Of a stretch of 64,000 bases of DNA, positions 17,306 to 25,669 are shown piece by piece. A program made the translations under genes and the position numbers. The notes below the pieces were generated by a model. That model saw only the letters and a list, made by a program, of their open reading frames with translations, was not told where the DNA came from and did no database searches. Source of the stretch: Rhodobacteraceae bacterium NBU2976 (GTDB lineage: Bacteria > Pseudomonadota > Alphaproteobacteria > Rhodobacterales > Rhodobacteraceae); the NCBI GenBank assembly GCA_023630215.1, contig JALPRQ010000002.1:248001-312000 (forward strand). The letters run 5' to 3'. The stretch's first letter is position 1. Each line of letters starts with the position of its first letter.

Positions 17306-18190
17306 ATGACACCAGAATGGATTGCCGTCGATTGGGGAACCAGCAACGTGCGTGCCTGGGCGATGCAAGGGGAAAAACCTTTGGCCGAGGTCACATCCGA
17401 TAGGGGTATGGGCAGCCTGACACCGGATGGTTTCGAACCTGCCTTGCTTGACCTCATCTCCCCTTGGCTAGATGGCCCCAAAACGGTGATGGCCTGTGGA
17501 ATGGTAGGGGCCAAACAAGGCTGGTGCGAGGCTCCCTATATTCCCGTCCCGGCGAAACCAACCGACCCGGCAAAGATTATCACCGCCCCGGCGCGTGACC
17601 CGCGACTGTCCGTGCAGATCCTTCCCGGCATGTCGCAGTCCACGCCCGCTGACGTCATGCGCGGAGAGGAAACACAAATCGCGGGCCTGATCGCCCAAAA
17701 TCCCAATTTCGACGGTGTCGTCTGCCTTCCCGGAACCCACACGAAATGGGTCCGTATCAGCGCCGAAGAGGTCGTGAGTTTTCAGACTGTCATGACCGGC
17801 GAGATGTTCGCGCTGCTGTCCAAAGCCTCGGTCCTGCGCCATTCCATGGGCGAAGGTTGGGACGAAGACGGATTCACGACCGCCCTCTCCGACACGATGT
17901 CACGCCCCGAACATTTCGCCATGAAGGCGTTTTCGCTCCGTGCCGAAAGCCTGCTGGCGGGCCTGCCCCCTGCCACGGCCAAATCGCGCCTGTCGGGGAT
18001 GCTGATCGGCATGGAACTGGCTGCCACCCGTCAATTCTGGCTGGGTCAGCATGTTGCCATTATCGGCACCGAAGGGTTGGCCAAAACTTATCAGTCGGCA
18101 TTGACCAATCAGGGCTTGAAGGCCGAATGCCTCGATGCCACAAATCTCACCCTTTCTGGCCTAACCGCCGCTTACCGGAGTCTGACATGA
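17306..18190 (+). CDS. dgoK: 2-dehydro-3-deoxygalactonokinase
   Basis: A 294-residue sugar acid kinase that phosphorylates 2-keto-3-deoxygalactonate in the De Ley-Doudoroff pathway. Visible are the N-terminal [13 protein letters not shown] phosphate loop, [12 protein letters not shown] near residue 62, [15 protein letters not shown], and the C-terminal [13 protein letters not shown] region. Length is normal. A ggcggagga ribosome site lies 6 bases before the ATG. The stop overlaps the dgoA start (ATGA). Confidence 0.93.
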   Translation: MTPEWIAVDWGTSNVRAWAMQGEKPLAEVTSDRGMGSLTPDGFEPALLDLISPWLDGPKTVMACGMVGAKQGWCEAPYIPVPAKPTDPAKIITAPARDPRLSVQILPGMSQSTPADVMRGEETQIAGLIAQNPNFDGVVCLPGTHTKWVRISAEEVVSFQTVMTGEMFALLSKASVLRHSMGEGWDEDGFTTALSDTMSRPEHFAMKAFSLRAESLLAGLPPATAKSRLSGMLIGMELAATRQFWLGQHVAIIGTEGLAKTYQSALTNQGLKAECLDATNLTLSGLTAAYRSLT

Positions 18191-18792
18191 GAAACCTCGT
18201 TGCCATTCTGCGCGGGATCCAGCCTCACGAAGCGTTGTCGATCGCGGACGCTCTGATCACTGCTGGCATCACGCGGATCGAAGTGCCGCTCAATTCCCCT
18301 GACCCGCTCGACAGTATCGCCGCGATGATGCGCGAATTCGGGACTCGGGCGGATTTTGGCGCAGGCACGGTGCTAACTCCGTCACAGGTTAATCAGGTCG
18401 CAGATACCGGCGCAAAACTGATTGTTTCACCCAATTGCGATGTCGAGGTCATCAAGGCAACCAAAGCGCGAGGGCTTGCCTCCTATCCCGGCGTCCTGAC
18501 CCCAACAGAATGCTTTACTGCCCTTGGGGCAGGCGCAGATGTGTTAAAAATCTTTCCCGGATTCAAACTGGGTCCCGATGGGCTATCCGCCATTCGCGCG
18601 GTGCTTCCGTCAGCGACGCAGATTTACATGGTCGGCGGCGTTGGCCCCGATAATTTCGGCGAATATCTGGCAGCGGGTGCCGATGGGTTTGGTATAGGCA
18701 CAGGTATTTACAAGCCCGGTTACACGGCAGAACAGGTCGCAAACGCCGCAAAAGCCCTCGTCTCGGCGTATGATTCTGCCAAATCTTCTTGA
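18187..18792 (+). CDS. dgoA: 2-dehydro-3-deoxy-6-phosphogalactonate aldolase
   Basis: A 201-residue class I aldolase of the KDPG/KDPGal family, giving pyruvate and glyceraldehyde 3-phosphate. Visible are [12 protein letters not shown] (catalytic Glu region near 15-40, RIEVPLNS), FGAGTVLT, and the Schiff-base lysine in VLKIFPG near residue 125, with a C-terminal [21 protein letters not shown] phosphate site. It is coupled to dgoK by ATGA. No galactonate dehydratase (dgoD) is adjacent. Confidence 0.94.
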   Translation: MRNLVAILRGIQPHEALSIADALITAGITRIEVPLNSPDPLDSIAAMMREFGTRADFGAGTVLTPSQVNQVADTGAKLIVSPNCDVEVIKATKARGLASYPGVLTPTECFTALGAGADVLKIFPGFKLGPDGLSAIRAVLPSATQIYMVGGVGPDNFGEYLAAGADGFGIGTGIYKPGYTAEQVANAAKALVSAYDSAKSS

Positions 18793-18823
18793 TAAAACGC
18801 CGATAAATTGCCAACATAATCGC

Positions 18824-19324
18824 ATGGAACATAAACGCAAAATCGTCTCCTCCCGCCATCTGGCCGAGGGGGAAAACTGGCAGATGTCAGAATTCGAATA
18901 TGGCCTGATCGTCGCCTATAACGGCTTTTCCCGTTGGGTCGCGCGTTGTATGGCGGCGTCAGGAAATACCGACCTTGGACCGCTGGAAATTCTGGTGCTG
19001 CACAACGTAAACCACCGCGAACGCGCCAAACGCCTTGCCGACGTCTGTTTCATGCTGAATATCGAAGATACGCACACCGTCAATTATGCGTTGAAAAAGC
19101 TGTTGAAAGCCGGGTTGGTCAGTGGCGAAAAGGTCGGCAAGGAAATGCATTATTCCACCACGAAAGAAGGTGTGGAGCTGTGCGACGCCTATCGCGAAAC
19201 CCGCGAGCAGTGCCTGACGGACGGTTTGTCAGTGGAGGGCGAAACGCTTAGCGAAATCGCGGCGACGCTCCGTTATCTTTCAGGTGTTTACGATCAGGCC
19301 AGCCGCGCCGCCTCATCCTTTTGA
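18824..19324 (+). CDS. MarR-type winged-helix transcriptional regulator
   Basis: A 166-residue DNA-binding protein. The winged helix lies at about residues 45-115 (LGPLEILVLHNVNHRERAK, a recognition-helix segment DTHTVNYALKKLLKAGLV, then the wing GEKVGKEMHYSTT). The ATG at 18824 is chosen over longer starts that run into dgoA. It lies 31 bases after dgoA and converges with a 12-base overlap on the TRAP operon, so it is a good candidate regulator for either (inferred). The effector is unknown. Confidence 0.75.
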   Translation: MEHKRKIVSSRHLAEGENWQMSEFEYGLIVAYNGFSRWVARCMAASGNTDLGPLEILVLHNVNHRERAKRLADVCFMLNIEDTHTVNYALKKLLKAGLVSGEKVGKEMHYSTTKEGVELCDAYRETREQCLTDGLSVEGETLSEIAATLRYLSGVYDQASRAASSF

Positions 19325-20620
19325 CATCAGCGCAGGCAGGAATGTCACGATCTCGGGCACCGCGATGATCAATCCAACTGCCGCCAGCAGCAGCAGGAAA
19401 AACGGCAGCGCGGATCGGGCAACCGACAGGATATTGATCCCCGTCAGCCCTTGAATAACAAACAGGTTAAACCCAACCGGCGGCGTGATCTGCGACATCT
19501 CGACAACGATCACCAGATAAATCCCGAACCACAACGGGTCGATCCCGGCCCCGTCAATCATTGGCATTATGATGGAGGTCGTGAGGACCACCACCGAAAT
19601 CCCGTCCAGAAAACACCCCAGCACGATGAAAAACACCGTCAGCGCCGCCAGCAGCGCAAGCGGAGACAGGTCAAACGCCCCGATCCACATGGCAAGCTCT
19701 CGCGGAATGCCCGTAAACGCCATCCCTTTGGTCAGAAACGCTGCACCCCCCAGAATAAACGCAATCATGGCCGAGGTCACGGTCGCCCCCATCAGCGCCT
19801 CGCCCAGCATTTTCCGACTAAGGCTACCGCTCCGCCACGCCAGCACCACGGAAAACACAACGCCCAGCGCTGCCGCATCGGCGGGCGAGGCGATACCGGC
19901 ATAGATCGACCCGATGATCGCCACGATCAGCAGCAGGATCGGGATCAGACGGCGCGAAGCGACCAGCTTCTCGCGCAATGTAAACCGCTCGCCCTCCACC
20001 GGGATCGCCTCCGGCGCCATTAGCGCACGCACAACCACATAGCCGCCGAACATCGCGACCAGCATGATCCCCGGTAGGATTCCCGCGATAAACAGCCGCG
20101 CAATCGACTGGTCCGTCGCCACGCCGTAAACAATCAGAATGATCGAGGGCGGGATCAGCAGCCCCAGCGTCGCCGACCCGGCCAGCGTGCCGATTACCAG
20201 CCGCTCTGGATAGCCGCGATCTTTCAGCTCTGGCACCGACATTTTGCCGATGGTCGCAGCGGTCGCCGCGGACGATCCCGACACCGCCGCAAAAATCGCG
20301 CAACCAATCACGTTCACATGCAGCAACCGCCCCGGCAGCCCCGCCAGCCACGGCGACAGGCCTTTGAACATGTCCTCGGACAGCCGCGAACGCAGCAAAA
20401 TTTCCCCCATCAGGATAAATAGCGGCAGTGCCGCCAGTGCATACGAATGGCTGTGCCCCCAAAGCGAGGTCGCCAGCACCTGCCCTACCGAGGTATTGGC
20501 AAAGAAAAAGATCGCTACGAACCCTACCGTCATCAGCGCAAACGCCACCCAAACGCCCAGCGCCAAAAGGCCAAGCAACAGCACCAGCAGCATCAGCATG
20601 ATCATCGGGTCGGACATCAT
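19313..20620 (-). CDS. dctM: TRAP transporter large permease (DctM type)
   Basis: A 435-residue inner-membrane protein with roughly 12-13 hydrophobic segments. Visible family motifs are SSAATAATIGKM near residue 115, LIPPSIILIVYGV near residue 150 and, near the end, SQITPPVGFNLFVIQG. It is the sodium-coupled translocation subunit of a tripartite ATP-independent transporter. It overlaps dctQ by 4 bases. The C-terminal end overlaps the MarR gene convergently by 12 bases. Confidence 0.93.
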   Translation of the reverse strand: MMSDPMIMLMLLVLLLGLLALGVWVAFALMTVGFVAIFFFANTSVGQVLATSLWGHSHSYALAALPLFILMGEILLRSRLSEDMFKGLSPWLAGLPGRLLHVNVIGCAIFAAVSGSSAATAATIGKMSVPELKDRGYPERLVIGTLAGSATLGLLIPPSIILIVYGVATDQSIARLFIAGILPGIMLVAMFGGYVVVRALMAPEAIPVEGERFTLREKLVASRRLIPILLLIVAIIGSIYAGIASPADAAALGVVFSVVLAWRSGSLSRKMLGEALMGATVTSAMIAFILGGAAFLTKGMAFTGIPRELAMWIGAFDLSPLALLAALTVFFIVLGCFLDGISVVVLTTSIIMPMIDGAGIDPLWFGIYLVIVVEMSQITPPVGFNLFVIQGLTGINILSVARSALPFFLLLLAAVGLIIAVPEIVTFLPALMSKG

Positions 20621-21141
20621 TCCTCTCCCGTATCAGCGATAACAGGATCGGCGCTCTTAACGCTCTGCCAGATCAGATCAATCAGCGCGACGGTCAGGAT
20701 CACCAGACCCGCAGCGACGGGTAATTGCACGATCCATATCGGGATGGCGACCATGCCGGTCGACAGGTCACCAAATTCTAAGGACTCGCCAATCAACCGG
20801 ACCATAAACCAGGTTGCAGCGCCTGACAGCAGCGCCGCCAATATCAGCGAGAAAACCTCCGCCCCCTTGCGCCAGCGCGGTCCCATCCGACCGACAACCA
20901 GCGTCACGCGGATGTGCCCGCCTTGGGTCAGGGTATAGGCCAGCGCCAAGAACGACGCCGCCGCCAGCGCATAGCCTGCGAAATCCGTGTAGGACGGGAT
21001 AAACCAGTTGATCCGCCCACCCGAAATCCGCGTCAGCAGGTTCAGCACCACCTGCGCCGAAACGATCAGGCAGATGAAGGTTATGCAGGCCGCAGCCAGA
21101 TAGCCGCTCCACCGATAGAGATGATCCAGAATCGCCCGCAT
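20617..21141 (-). CDS. dctQ: TRAP transporter small permease (DctQ type)
   Basis: About 174 residues with four membrane spans (near 10-30, 45-65, 85-110 and 125-150). It contains the DctQ-typical FAGYALAAASFLALAYTLTQGGHIRV segment (shown here across positions 50-75). The start at 21141 is preferred to 21153 because gagggg lies just before it. It partners with DctM in the inner membrane. It sits 51 bases after dctP. Confidence 0.88.
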   Translation of the reverse strand: MRAILDHLYRWSGYLAAACITFICLIVSAQVVLNLLTRISGGRINWFIPSYTDFAGYALAAASFLALAYTLTQGGHIRVTLVVGRMGPRWRKGAEVFSLILAALLSGAATWFMVRLIGESLEFGDLSTGMVAIPIWIVQLPVAAGLVILTVALIDLIWQSVKSADPVIADTGEE

Positions 21142-21192
21142 GATACCCCTCATGGAAAACGGGCCGAGGATATCCCCGGCCCGCCAAAAAGT

Positions 21193-22152
21193 TTACTTGG
21201 AAAATTCCGCGATAATCGCCTTGGCCCCGTCAGAGGCATCTGCCTCCAACTCCGCCAGCATCTCGGCACCGATTGCCTGCAATCCGGCAACCAGATCGGC
21301 GCTTGGTTCCACGATGATCATGCCATTCTCGGCCATCACTGCGGTCTTGTCAGCAGCTTCAGCGGCGCTCATCTCCCAACCACGAGCTTCGGCGGCGGCC
21401 GCAGCTTCGAGCACGGCGGCTTGTGTGTCGGCATCCAGCGCGTCAAACATCTGCTTGTTCACCACAACGATATTCTTCGGCACCCATGCATTGATCGGCG
21501 TGTAATGGGTCACGAAATCCCACGCCTTTGAACTCGCACCCGTTGACGGCGAGGTAATCATCGCTTCCACCAATCCAGTCGCGAAGGCTTGCGGGATATC
21601 CGCCGCTTCAACCTGTGTCGGCGCGGCCCCGGCTTTGGCCGCGAACGATTCCAAGGCCGCATTATAGGCGCGGAATTTCAGGCCGGACAGGTCACCAACC
21701 GTCGCAATTTCGCCATTCGTATACAGCCCCTGCGCGGGCCACGGCACGGAAAACAGCGGCATCAGGTTCTGTTCGGCCAGCAATTCTGTAATCACCGGTT
21801 TCTGGGCTGCCCACAGACGGGCAGCGTCTTCGTAGGATGTTGCCAGAAACGGCTGAGAATCCAGCCCGAACGCGGCGTCTTCGTTCGACAAGGTCGACAG
21901 GAAGAACTCGCCAATCGGCACCTGACGTGACCGCACCGCGTTCTTGATTTCGCCGTGCGGGAACAGCGATCCTGCCGAATGGACGGTGATCTCCAGCGCC
22001 CCATCCGTGGCCGCCGCCACATCCGTCGCGAATTCTGAAATGTTCGCCGTGTGGAACACCGCATCCCCATAGGGCGTCGGCATATCCCAGCTTTCAGCAC
22101 CCGCCCCCGTTGCCAGAAGCGCGGCCGCAAATGTCATTACAATCTTGTTCAT
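21193..22152 (-). CDS. dctP: TRAP transporter substrate-binding protein (DctP type)
   Basis: About 319 residues and periplasmic: the signal peptide MNKIVMTFAAALLATGAGA is followed by a mature start near ESWDMP. The family segment VGDLSGLKFRAYNA (residues near 150-165) carries the conserved Arg that binds carboxylates, so a sugar acid or other carboxylate ligand is expected. The start at 22152 is chosen because ggagg lies 7 bases upstream; 22158 and 22182 are also in frame. Position beside sugar-acid genes suggests an acidic sugar as ligand (inferred). Confidence 0.9.
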   Translation of the reverse strand: MNKIVMTFAAALLATGAGAESWDMPTPYGDAVFHTANISEFATDVAAATDGALEITVHSAGSLFPHGEIKNAVRSRQVPIGEFFLSTLSNEDAAFGLDSQPFLATSYEDAARLWAAQKPVITELLAEQNLMPLFSVPWPAQGLYTNGEIATVGDLSGLKFRAYNAALESFAAKAGAAPTQVEAADIPQAFATGLVEAMITSPSTGASSKAWDFVTHYTPINAWVPKNIVVVNKQMFDALDADTQAAVLEAAAAAEARGWEMSAAEAADKTAVMAENGMIIVEPSADLVAGLQAIGAEMLAELEADASDGAKAIIAEFSK

Positions 22153-22204
22153 TTTCATACCTCCAAGGTCCCAGACGGGCATGGATTCCCCTGCCCTTGG
22201 TGGT

Positions 22205-22238
22205 AACGTTCGTATTTTATCGACAATTTGTCAACGTT
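22205..22238 (-). promoter_or_regulatory. Operator-like region upstream of the TRAP operon
   Basis: The palindrome GACAA-T-TTGTC lies at 22222-22232 and overlaps a -35-like TTGACA on the minus strand. The hexamer AACGTT flanks it on both sides (22205-22210 and 22233-22238). This symmetric arrangement 50-90 bases before dctP suggests repressor binding. The MarR-type protein encoded beyond the operon end is one candidate. Confidence 0.45.
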
Positions 22239-22254
22239 TAGTTGATATTCTGTC

Positions 22255-22785
22255 TCAGACCTCCGGCGGCCAGGTCCGGCTATTCTCGGCAGCGATCCAG
22301 TCCTCGACCCATTTCGGCATCTCTTTATCGACCAGATAATCGGGCATATGTTGACCCAACCGTTCGGTCGACACGATCCCGTTGGCATCCGAAATCACCG
22401 TCCGGCATAATAACGAGGACACAGCCTCCCCCTTCCGCCACATGGTTTGCAGCACATAGAAAAACCGTTCGTCCCGGCCCAAATATGTGGTGCGCATCTC
22501 GATCCGATCAAACATCCGCACCCGCTTACGCCAGCGCACCGACGCGCCAGCCAACGCCAGCATCCAGCCCTGATCCTTCAGCACCTTCAGCAGCCCGGTC
22601 CTATGCGCATAGGGAATTCGCCCCAGATCATACAGCGTCAGCGTGCGCCCATTATTCAGCTCCATCTGAAAATCGAGGTCCCACGGCCAGCAGATATGGC
22701 GCGAAACATGCACCTCGTCGCGCCCAAGCGGCGGGTCGTTGCGATGCCGCCACATTTGAAAGGCCAGTCTTACAAATGGATACAT
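22255..22785 (-). CDS. Acyl-CoA thioesterase-like hot-dog protein
   Basis: A 176-residue protein resembling the thioesterase_2/4HBT-like group: a short hydrophobic N-terminus (MYPFVRLAFQMW), then WPWDLDFQMELNNGRTLTLYD, which matches the hot-dog active-site helix region, followed by strands with MRTTYLGRDERFFYVLQTMW. The start at 22785 follows an agggga ribosome site; longer starts lack the canonical N-terminus. Substrate unknown. It is divergent from yggT. Confidence 0.7.
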   Translation of the reverse strand: MYPFVRLAFQMWRHRNDPPLGRDEVHVSRHICWPWDLDFQMELNNGRTLTLYDLGRIPYAHRTGLLKVLKDQGWMLALAGASVRWRKRVRMFDRIEMRTTYLGRDERFFYVLQTMWRKGEAVSSLLCRTVISDANGIVSTERLGQHMPDYLVDKEMPKWVEDWIAAENSRTWPPEV

Positions 22786-22861
22786 GTTCAGTCCCCTTTC
22801 GGGCAAATCTGCCCCTGACGTAAACGGCAAACAAGGGTGACGTAACGTCGCCCCTCCGCCC

Positions 22862-22890
22862 TTGTGTCTACGGCGCAAGATTACTAACTA
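22862..22890 (+). promoter_or_regulatory. Putative promoter of yggT-DUF167
   Basis: TTGTGT (22862-22867) and TAACTA (22885-22890) with a 17-base spacer. Just upstream, 22831-22865 contains nested inverted repeats (ACAAGGG with CCCTTGT, and GACGT with ACGTC), possibly a regulator site shared with the divergent thioesterase gene. Confidence 0.45.
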
Positions 22891-22916
22891 TGTGACAGCT
22901 AATCACGGGGGCCAAT

Positions 22917-23174
22917 ATGGGTATTCTCAGCCTGATCTTTGAACTTGTCTGGTGGGTGATCCTTTTGAACATCATCATGTCGTGGATGATCCAGTTCGAA
23001 GTGCTGAACATAAACCAACCCATGGTGCAAAAGGTAAACCTGTTCCTGCGCAAGCTTACTGAACCGGTATACGCTCCGATCCGCAAGCTGCTTCCGCCGG
23101 TCAATGGCATCGACTTTTCGCCGATGATTGTGCTGATCGCGTTAATCCTGTTGCGTAATTTCCTTGGGCTGTAA
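22917..23174 (+). CDS. YggT family membrane protein
   Basis: An 85-residue protein with two hydrophobic spans (about 5-25 and 65-84) around a polar loop containing the family motif TEPVYAPIRKLLPP. YggT proteins are small inner-membrane proteins of uncertain function, linked to osmotic stress or cell division factors in other bacteria. Its stop overlaps the next gene (TAATG). Confidence 0.88.
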   Translation: MGILSLIFELVWWVILLNIIMSWMIQFEVLNINQPMVQKVNLFLRKLTEPVYAPIRKLLPPVNGIDFSPMIVLIALILLRNFLGL

Positions 23175-23470
23175 TGCCGATTGAGCCCACCGCGTTCGGG
23201 GTAATTCTGACGGTCCGGTTGACACCTCGCGGGGGACGGGACCAGATTGACGGTGTGGAACGTGACGGCGACGGACGTCCCTGTCTCAAAGTGCGCGTTA
23301 GCGCCGCGCCGGTGGATGGCCAAGCCAACATCGCGCTGGTGAAATTGCTGTCCAAGACATTGATGTTGCCAAAATCGGCAATCCGTTTCCATGCCGGCGA
23401 AACCGCCCGAATAAAACGCCTCGCCATTACTGCCGAGGCATCCGAAATCAAGGAAAAACTGGGCCTTTAG
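23174..23470 (+). CDS. DUF167 family protein (YggU-like)
   Basis: A 98-residue soluble protein with the family segments LTVRLTPRGGRDQIDG, LKVRVSAAPVDGQANIAL and a C-terminal K-rich helix. Its function is unknown. The YggT-DUF167 gene pair is a common bacterial arrangement. Its TAG overlaps the TAA of convergent msrA by 3 bases. Confidence 0.88.
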   Translation: MPIEPTAFGVILTVRLTPRGGRDQIDGVERDGDGRPCLKVRVSAAPVDGQANIALVKLLSKTLMLPKSAIRFHAGETARIKRLAITAEASEIKEKLGL

Positions 23471-24048
23471 TTGGCAAAAATCGCCTCATCACCCCAGATT
23501 TGACGCACCCGAGCATCCCGGCCGCAACGCGCACGATAGAACTTATAGCTTAACGAGTTCGTGGTATAGTAATTTTGGTGATAATCCTCGGCCGGGTAAA
23601 ATGTTGTGGCCGGCAGGATGGGCGTGACGATCTCTGCCCCGATATTCAACGCCGCCTTGGACGCTCGTGCAGCAGGCAGTTGCGCATCCGTTGCAAATAT
23701 GGCCGTTCGATAGGACGATCCACGGTCACAGAATTGTCCCCCCGCATCCGTCGGATCGACAGTTCGCCAAAACACATAGAGCAACTGATCATAGCTGACG
23801 ATATCTGCATCGAACGTGATCTGAACCGCTTCGTAATGCCCGGTCGTGCCGGTGGTCACCTGCTTGTAGGTCGGATTGTCAACCGTGCCCCCGGTATAGC
23901 CCGAAATGGTTTCCACCACACCTTGCACCTTGTCAAAGTCAGATTCCACACACCAGAAGCAGCCGCCGGCAAAGATCGCCGTTTGCAGGTTTTGAGCCTG
24001 CGCAGTCGCCCCACTTAATACCAGAATAATGAACGCAATAATTCGCAT
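23467..24048 (-). CDS. msrA: Peptide-methionine (S)-S-oxide reductase MsrA, exported
   Basis: A 193-residue enzyme reducing methionine-S-sulfoxide in proteins. The catalytic motif is GGCFWCVE with Cys30 and a second Cys33. Other family segments are GVVETISGYTGG, HYEAVQITFD, DRGSSYRTAIF and YHQNYY. The N-terminus MRIIAFIILVLSGATAQAQ looks like a cleavable signal peptide, implying a periplasmic repair enzyme. The start at 24048 follows an aagga site; an upstream in-frame start lacks one. A strong inverted repeat lies in the leader. Confidence 0.92.
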   Translation of the reverse strand: MRIIAFIILVLSGATAQAQNLQTAIFAGGCFWCVESDFDKVQGVVETISGYTGGTVDNPTYKQVTTGTTGHYEAVQITFDADIVSYDQLLYVFWRTVDPTDAGGQFCDRGSSYRTAIFATDAQLPAARASKAALNIGAEIVTPILPATTFYPAEDYHQNYYTTNSLSYKFYRARCGRDARVRQIWGDEAIFAN

Positions 24049-24062
24049 GACAGGGTCCTTTC

Positions 24063-24088
24063 CGTTTGCCCACACTTGTGGTCAAACG
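24063..24088 (-). promoter_or_regulatory. Inverted repeat in the msrA leader
   Basis: Minus-strand CGTTTG-A-CCACA-AG-TGTGG-G-CAAACG forms an 11-bp stem with one mismatch and a 2-base loop, 15 bases upstream of the msrA start and just before its ribosome site. It could be a repressor operator or an mRNA hairpin. It lacks a T-run, so it is not a terminator. Confidence 0.4.
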
Positions 24089-24123
24089 CCCATCACATAC
24101 AAGCCAACTCTCTGTGAGAGATG

Positions 24124-24603
24124 TTACAGCATCGCCAACAATTCGATCTCGCGATCAAGGGTGCGCCCGGTCTTTTGAAAACCACAATGTTCGTAAAACG
24201 GAATGGGCGTATGGGGACCGGGGACCGCCGAGGTATATAGCCTGTTGTATCCCCAATCGCGGCATTGCGCCTTCGCGATCTCGACCGCTTGCCGACCATA
24301 GCCCCTGCCTTGATGTTCAGCGTCGATCAGAAGTCGCCACATATATCCGCCGTCATCCGGGTCCCCCTCTTCAAAGCTTGGGCTCGGAATAGACGGGTTG
24401 ATCAGCGCCAGCAATCCCACGGCAACATCCCCGACGAACAGGCCGCGCACCCAGCCAGAGGGTTCGTAATGATACTGCGCGATTGTCACAGCCGTCGGGG
24501 CAACATAGCTGTCCTGCTCGGATCGGACGTTCAGTTTCAGCAAGGACCGAAGGTTATAAAAATTCACCTCACGCGCCTCGATCTTTGTCGCTGACATCGT
24601 CAT
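24124..24603 (-). CDS. GNAT family N-acetyltransferase
   Basis: A 159-residue acetyltransferase. The acetyl-CoA loop is seen in EHQGRGYGRQAVEIAK near residues 98-113, preceded by MWRLLIDAE (strand 4) and followed by YTSAVPGPHTPIPFYEHCGFQKTGR. The acceptor is not predictable. The start at 24603 overlaps the stop of the first DUF3592 gene by 4 bases, so it is likely in the same transcript as the three DUF3592 genes. Confidence 0.8.
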   Translation of the reverse strand: MTMSATKIEAREVNFYNLRSLLKLNVRSEQDSYVAPTAVTIAQYHYEPSGWVRGLFVGDVAVGLLALINPSIPSPSFEEGDPDDGGYMWRLLIDAEHQGRGYGRQAVEIAKAQCRDWGYNRLYTSAVPGPHTPIPFYEHCGFQKTGRTLDREIELLAML

Positions 24604-25133
24604 CTCCGTCTGACGGTTGGGACAAACTTGTCCCCCCGATCCTTGTCGTCATTGTGAGTTGGCGTGCGGGATGGTTTCCCGTCTTGCCGTTTTGCACGCG
24701 TCCGTCCCACCAACGACCGCCGCCAAGCCACACCACCGCCGATCAAACTGCCAATCAGCAGCAGCGCACCAATCCCGGCAAATATTGCACCAAACCCCCA
24801 GATTTCCATGAAGAAATTCAGTCGCATTTTGCCCGGGTCCGAGCGGGAATAAAGGATCGGCAAAATCTGCCCCGGCGCAAAATTATACCCGCTCGAGGAA
24901 ATCAGACTTTTGCGTTCATATGTCACTTCGTCGACGACGTAACGCATGGTCGGTCTATAGGTTGTGGACTCCCCGCTGACCCAAGCGACGTGGATAACCT
25001 CTCCCTCTGCGGGCACAGCATCCTCCATAAACCGGACGGTGCTAATCAACATGCCGACACCGCTCAGGAAGAACACCAGTCCGATAACCGCCGGAACAAT
25101 GATCCCGATCAGCGTGTTATTGCGTTTGGACAT
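24600..25133 (-). CDS. DUF3592 membrane protein (third of three)
   Basis: A 177-residue protein with a hydrophobic span near 10-32, an extracytoplasmic beta-rich domain (YRPTMRYVVDEVTYERK, then LYSRSDPGKMRLN), a second span near 112-134, and a polar tail ending PTVRRR. This layout is DUF3592; its function is unknown. It is translationally coupled (TGATG) to the preceding DUF3592 gene. The arginine-ended tail recurs in the two neighbouring paralogues although the rest has diverged. Confidence 0.7.
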   Translation of the reverse strand: MSKRNNTLIGIIVPAVIGLVFFLSGVGMLISTVRFMEDAVPAEGEVIHVAWVSGESTTYRPTMRYVVDEVTYERKSLISSSGYNFAPGQILPILYSRSDPGKMRLNFFMEIWGFGAIFAGIGALLLIGSLIGGGVAWRRSLVGRTRAKRQDGKPSRTPTHNDDKDRGDKFVPTVRRR

Positions 25134-25654
25134 CAGCGACGGCGTCTGACGGTTGGTGTTGTGGTTATCCGTGGCCCTTGGGTGTTCGACGACGTGTGAC
25201 CGGACAAATGGGTATAGGTATTGCTGCTACGTACCTCGCGCGGGTCCATGGCAGATCGACGCGCCGGTCGGGTCCCCGTTCGGGTTTTACGACGCACGAT
25301 CAAACGGATCAAAATGCCGCCGCCAACAAGCAGAAGCGGCAGGAACCAGATCGCAATCGGGTCATTCAACTTGACCGCGCGGGGATTGCTGGAACTTTGC
25401 AGAACGGAAACATTGTCCCCAACGTCAAAGGTTTTGTCGGAAATGAAATACCAGAAACTGGCCGTGCGACGGCTGCGTTTTTCATCACCGAATTGCACCT
25501 CGACATTTTGACCAAGCCCAAACTCACTCTCGCTCATACGAGAGACCCTGGCCGTTGTCTCGGTTGCATCCGAGACAAAGTTCCATGTTTCCCAACCAAG
25601 CCAAAGCCCGTAAAGAATGGCAGCCATCGCCGCAAGGCGGATCAAGGATCGCAT
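25133..25654 (-). CDS. DUF3592 membrane protein (second of three)
   Basis: A 173-residue protein: span near 7-22, beta-rich middle with VEVQFGDEKRSRRTASFWYF and VLQSSSNPRAVKLN, a second span near 100-118, then a long basic, Ser/Thr-rich tail ending PTVRRRR. It is the most diverged of the three in the middle domain. It lies 15 bases after the first DUF3592 gene. Role unknown. Confidence 0.65.
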   Translation of the reverse strand: MRSLIRLAAMAAILYGLWLGWETWNFVSDATETTARVSRMSESEFGLGQNVEVQFGDEKRSRRTASFWYFISDKTFDVGDNVSVLQSSSNPRAVKLNDPIAIWFLPLLLVGGGILIRLIVRRKTRTGTRPARRSAMDPREVRSSNTYTHLSGHTSSNTQGPRITTTPTVRRRR

Positions 25655-25669
25655 CAGCAGGTCACTCCA

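Noticed and set aside
19451-20023. 190-codon frame opposite dctM
   Set aside because: Antisense shadow within a clear TRAP permease gene, rich in Arg, His and Gln with no membrane or domain features.
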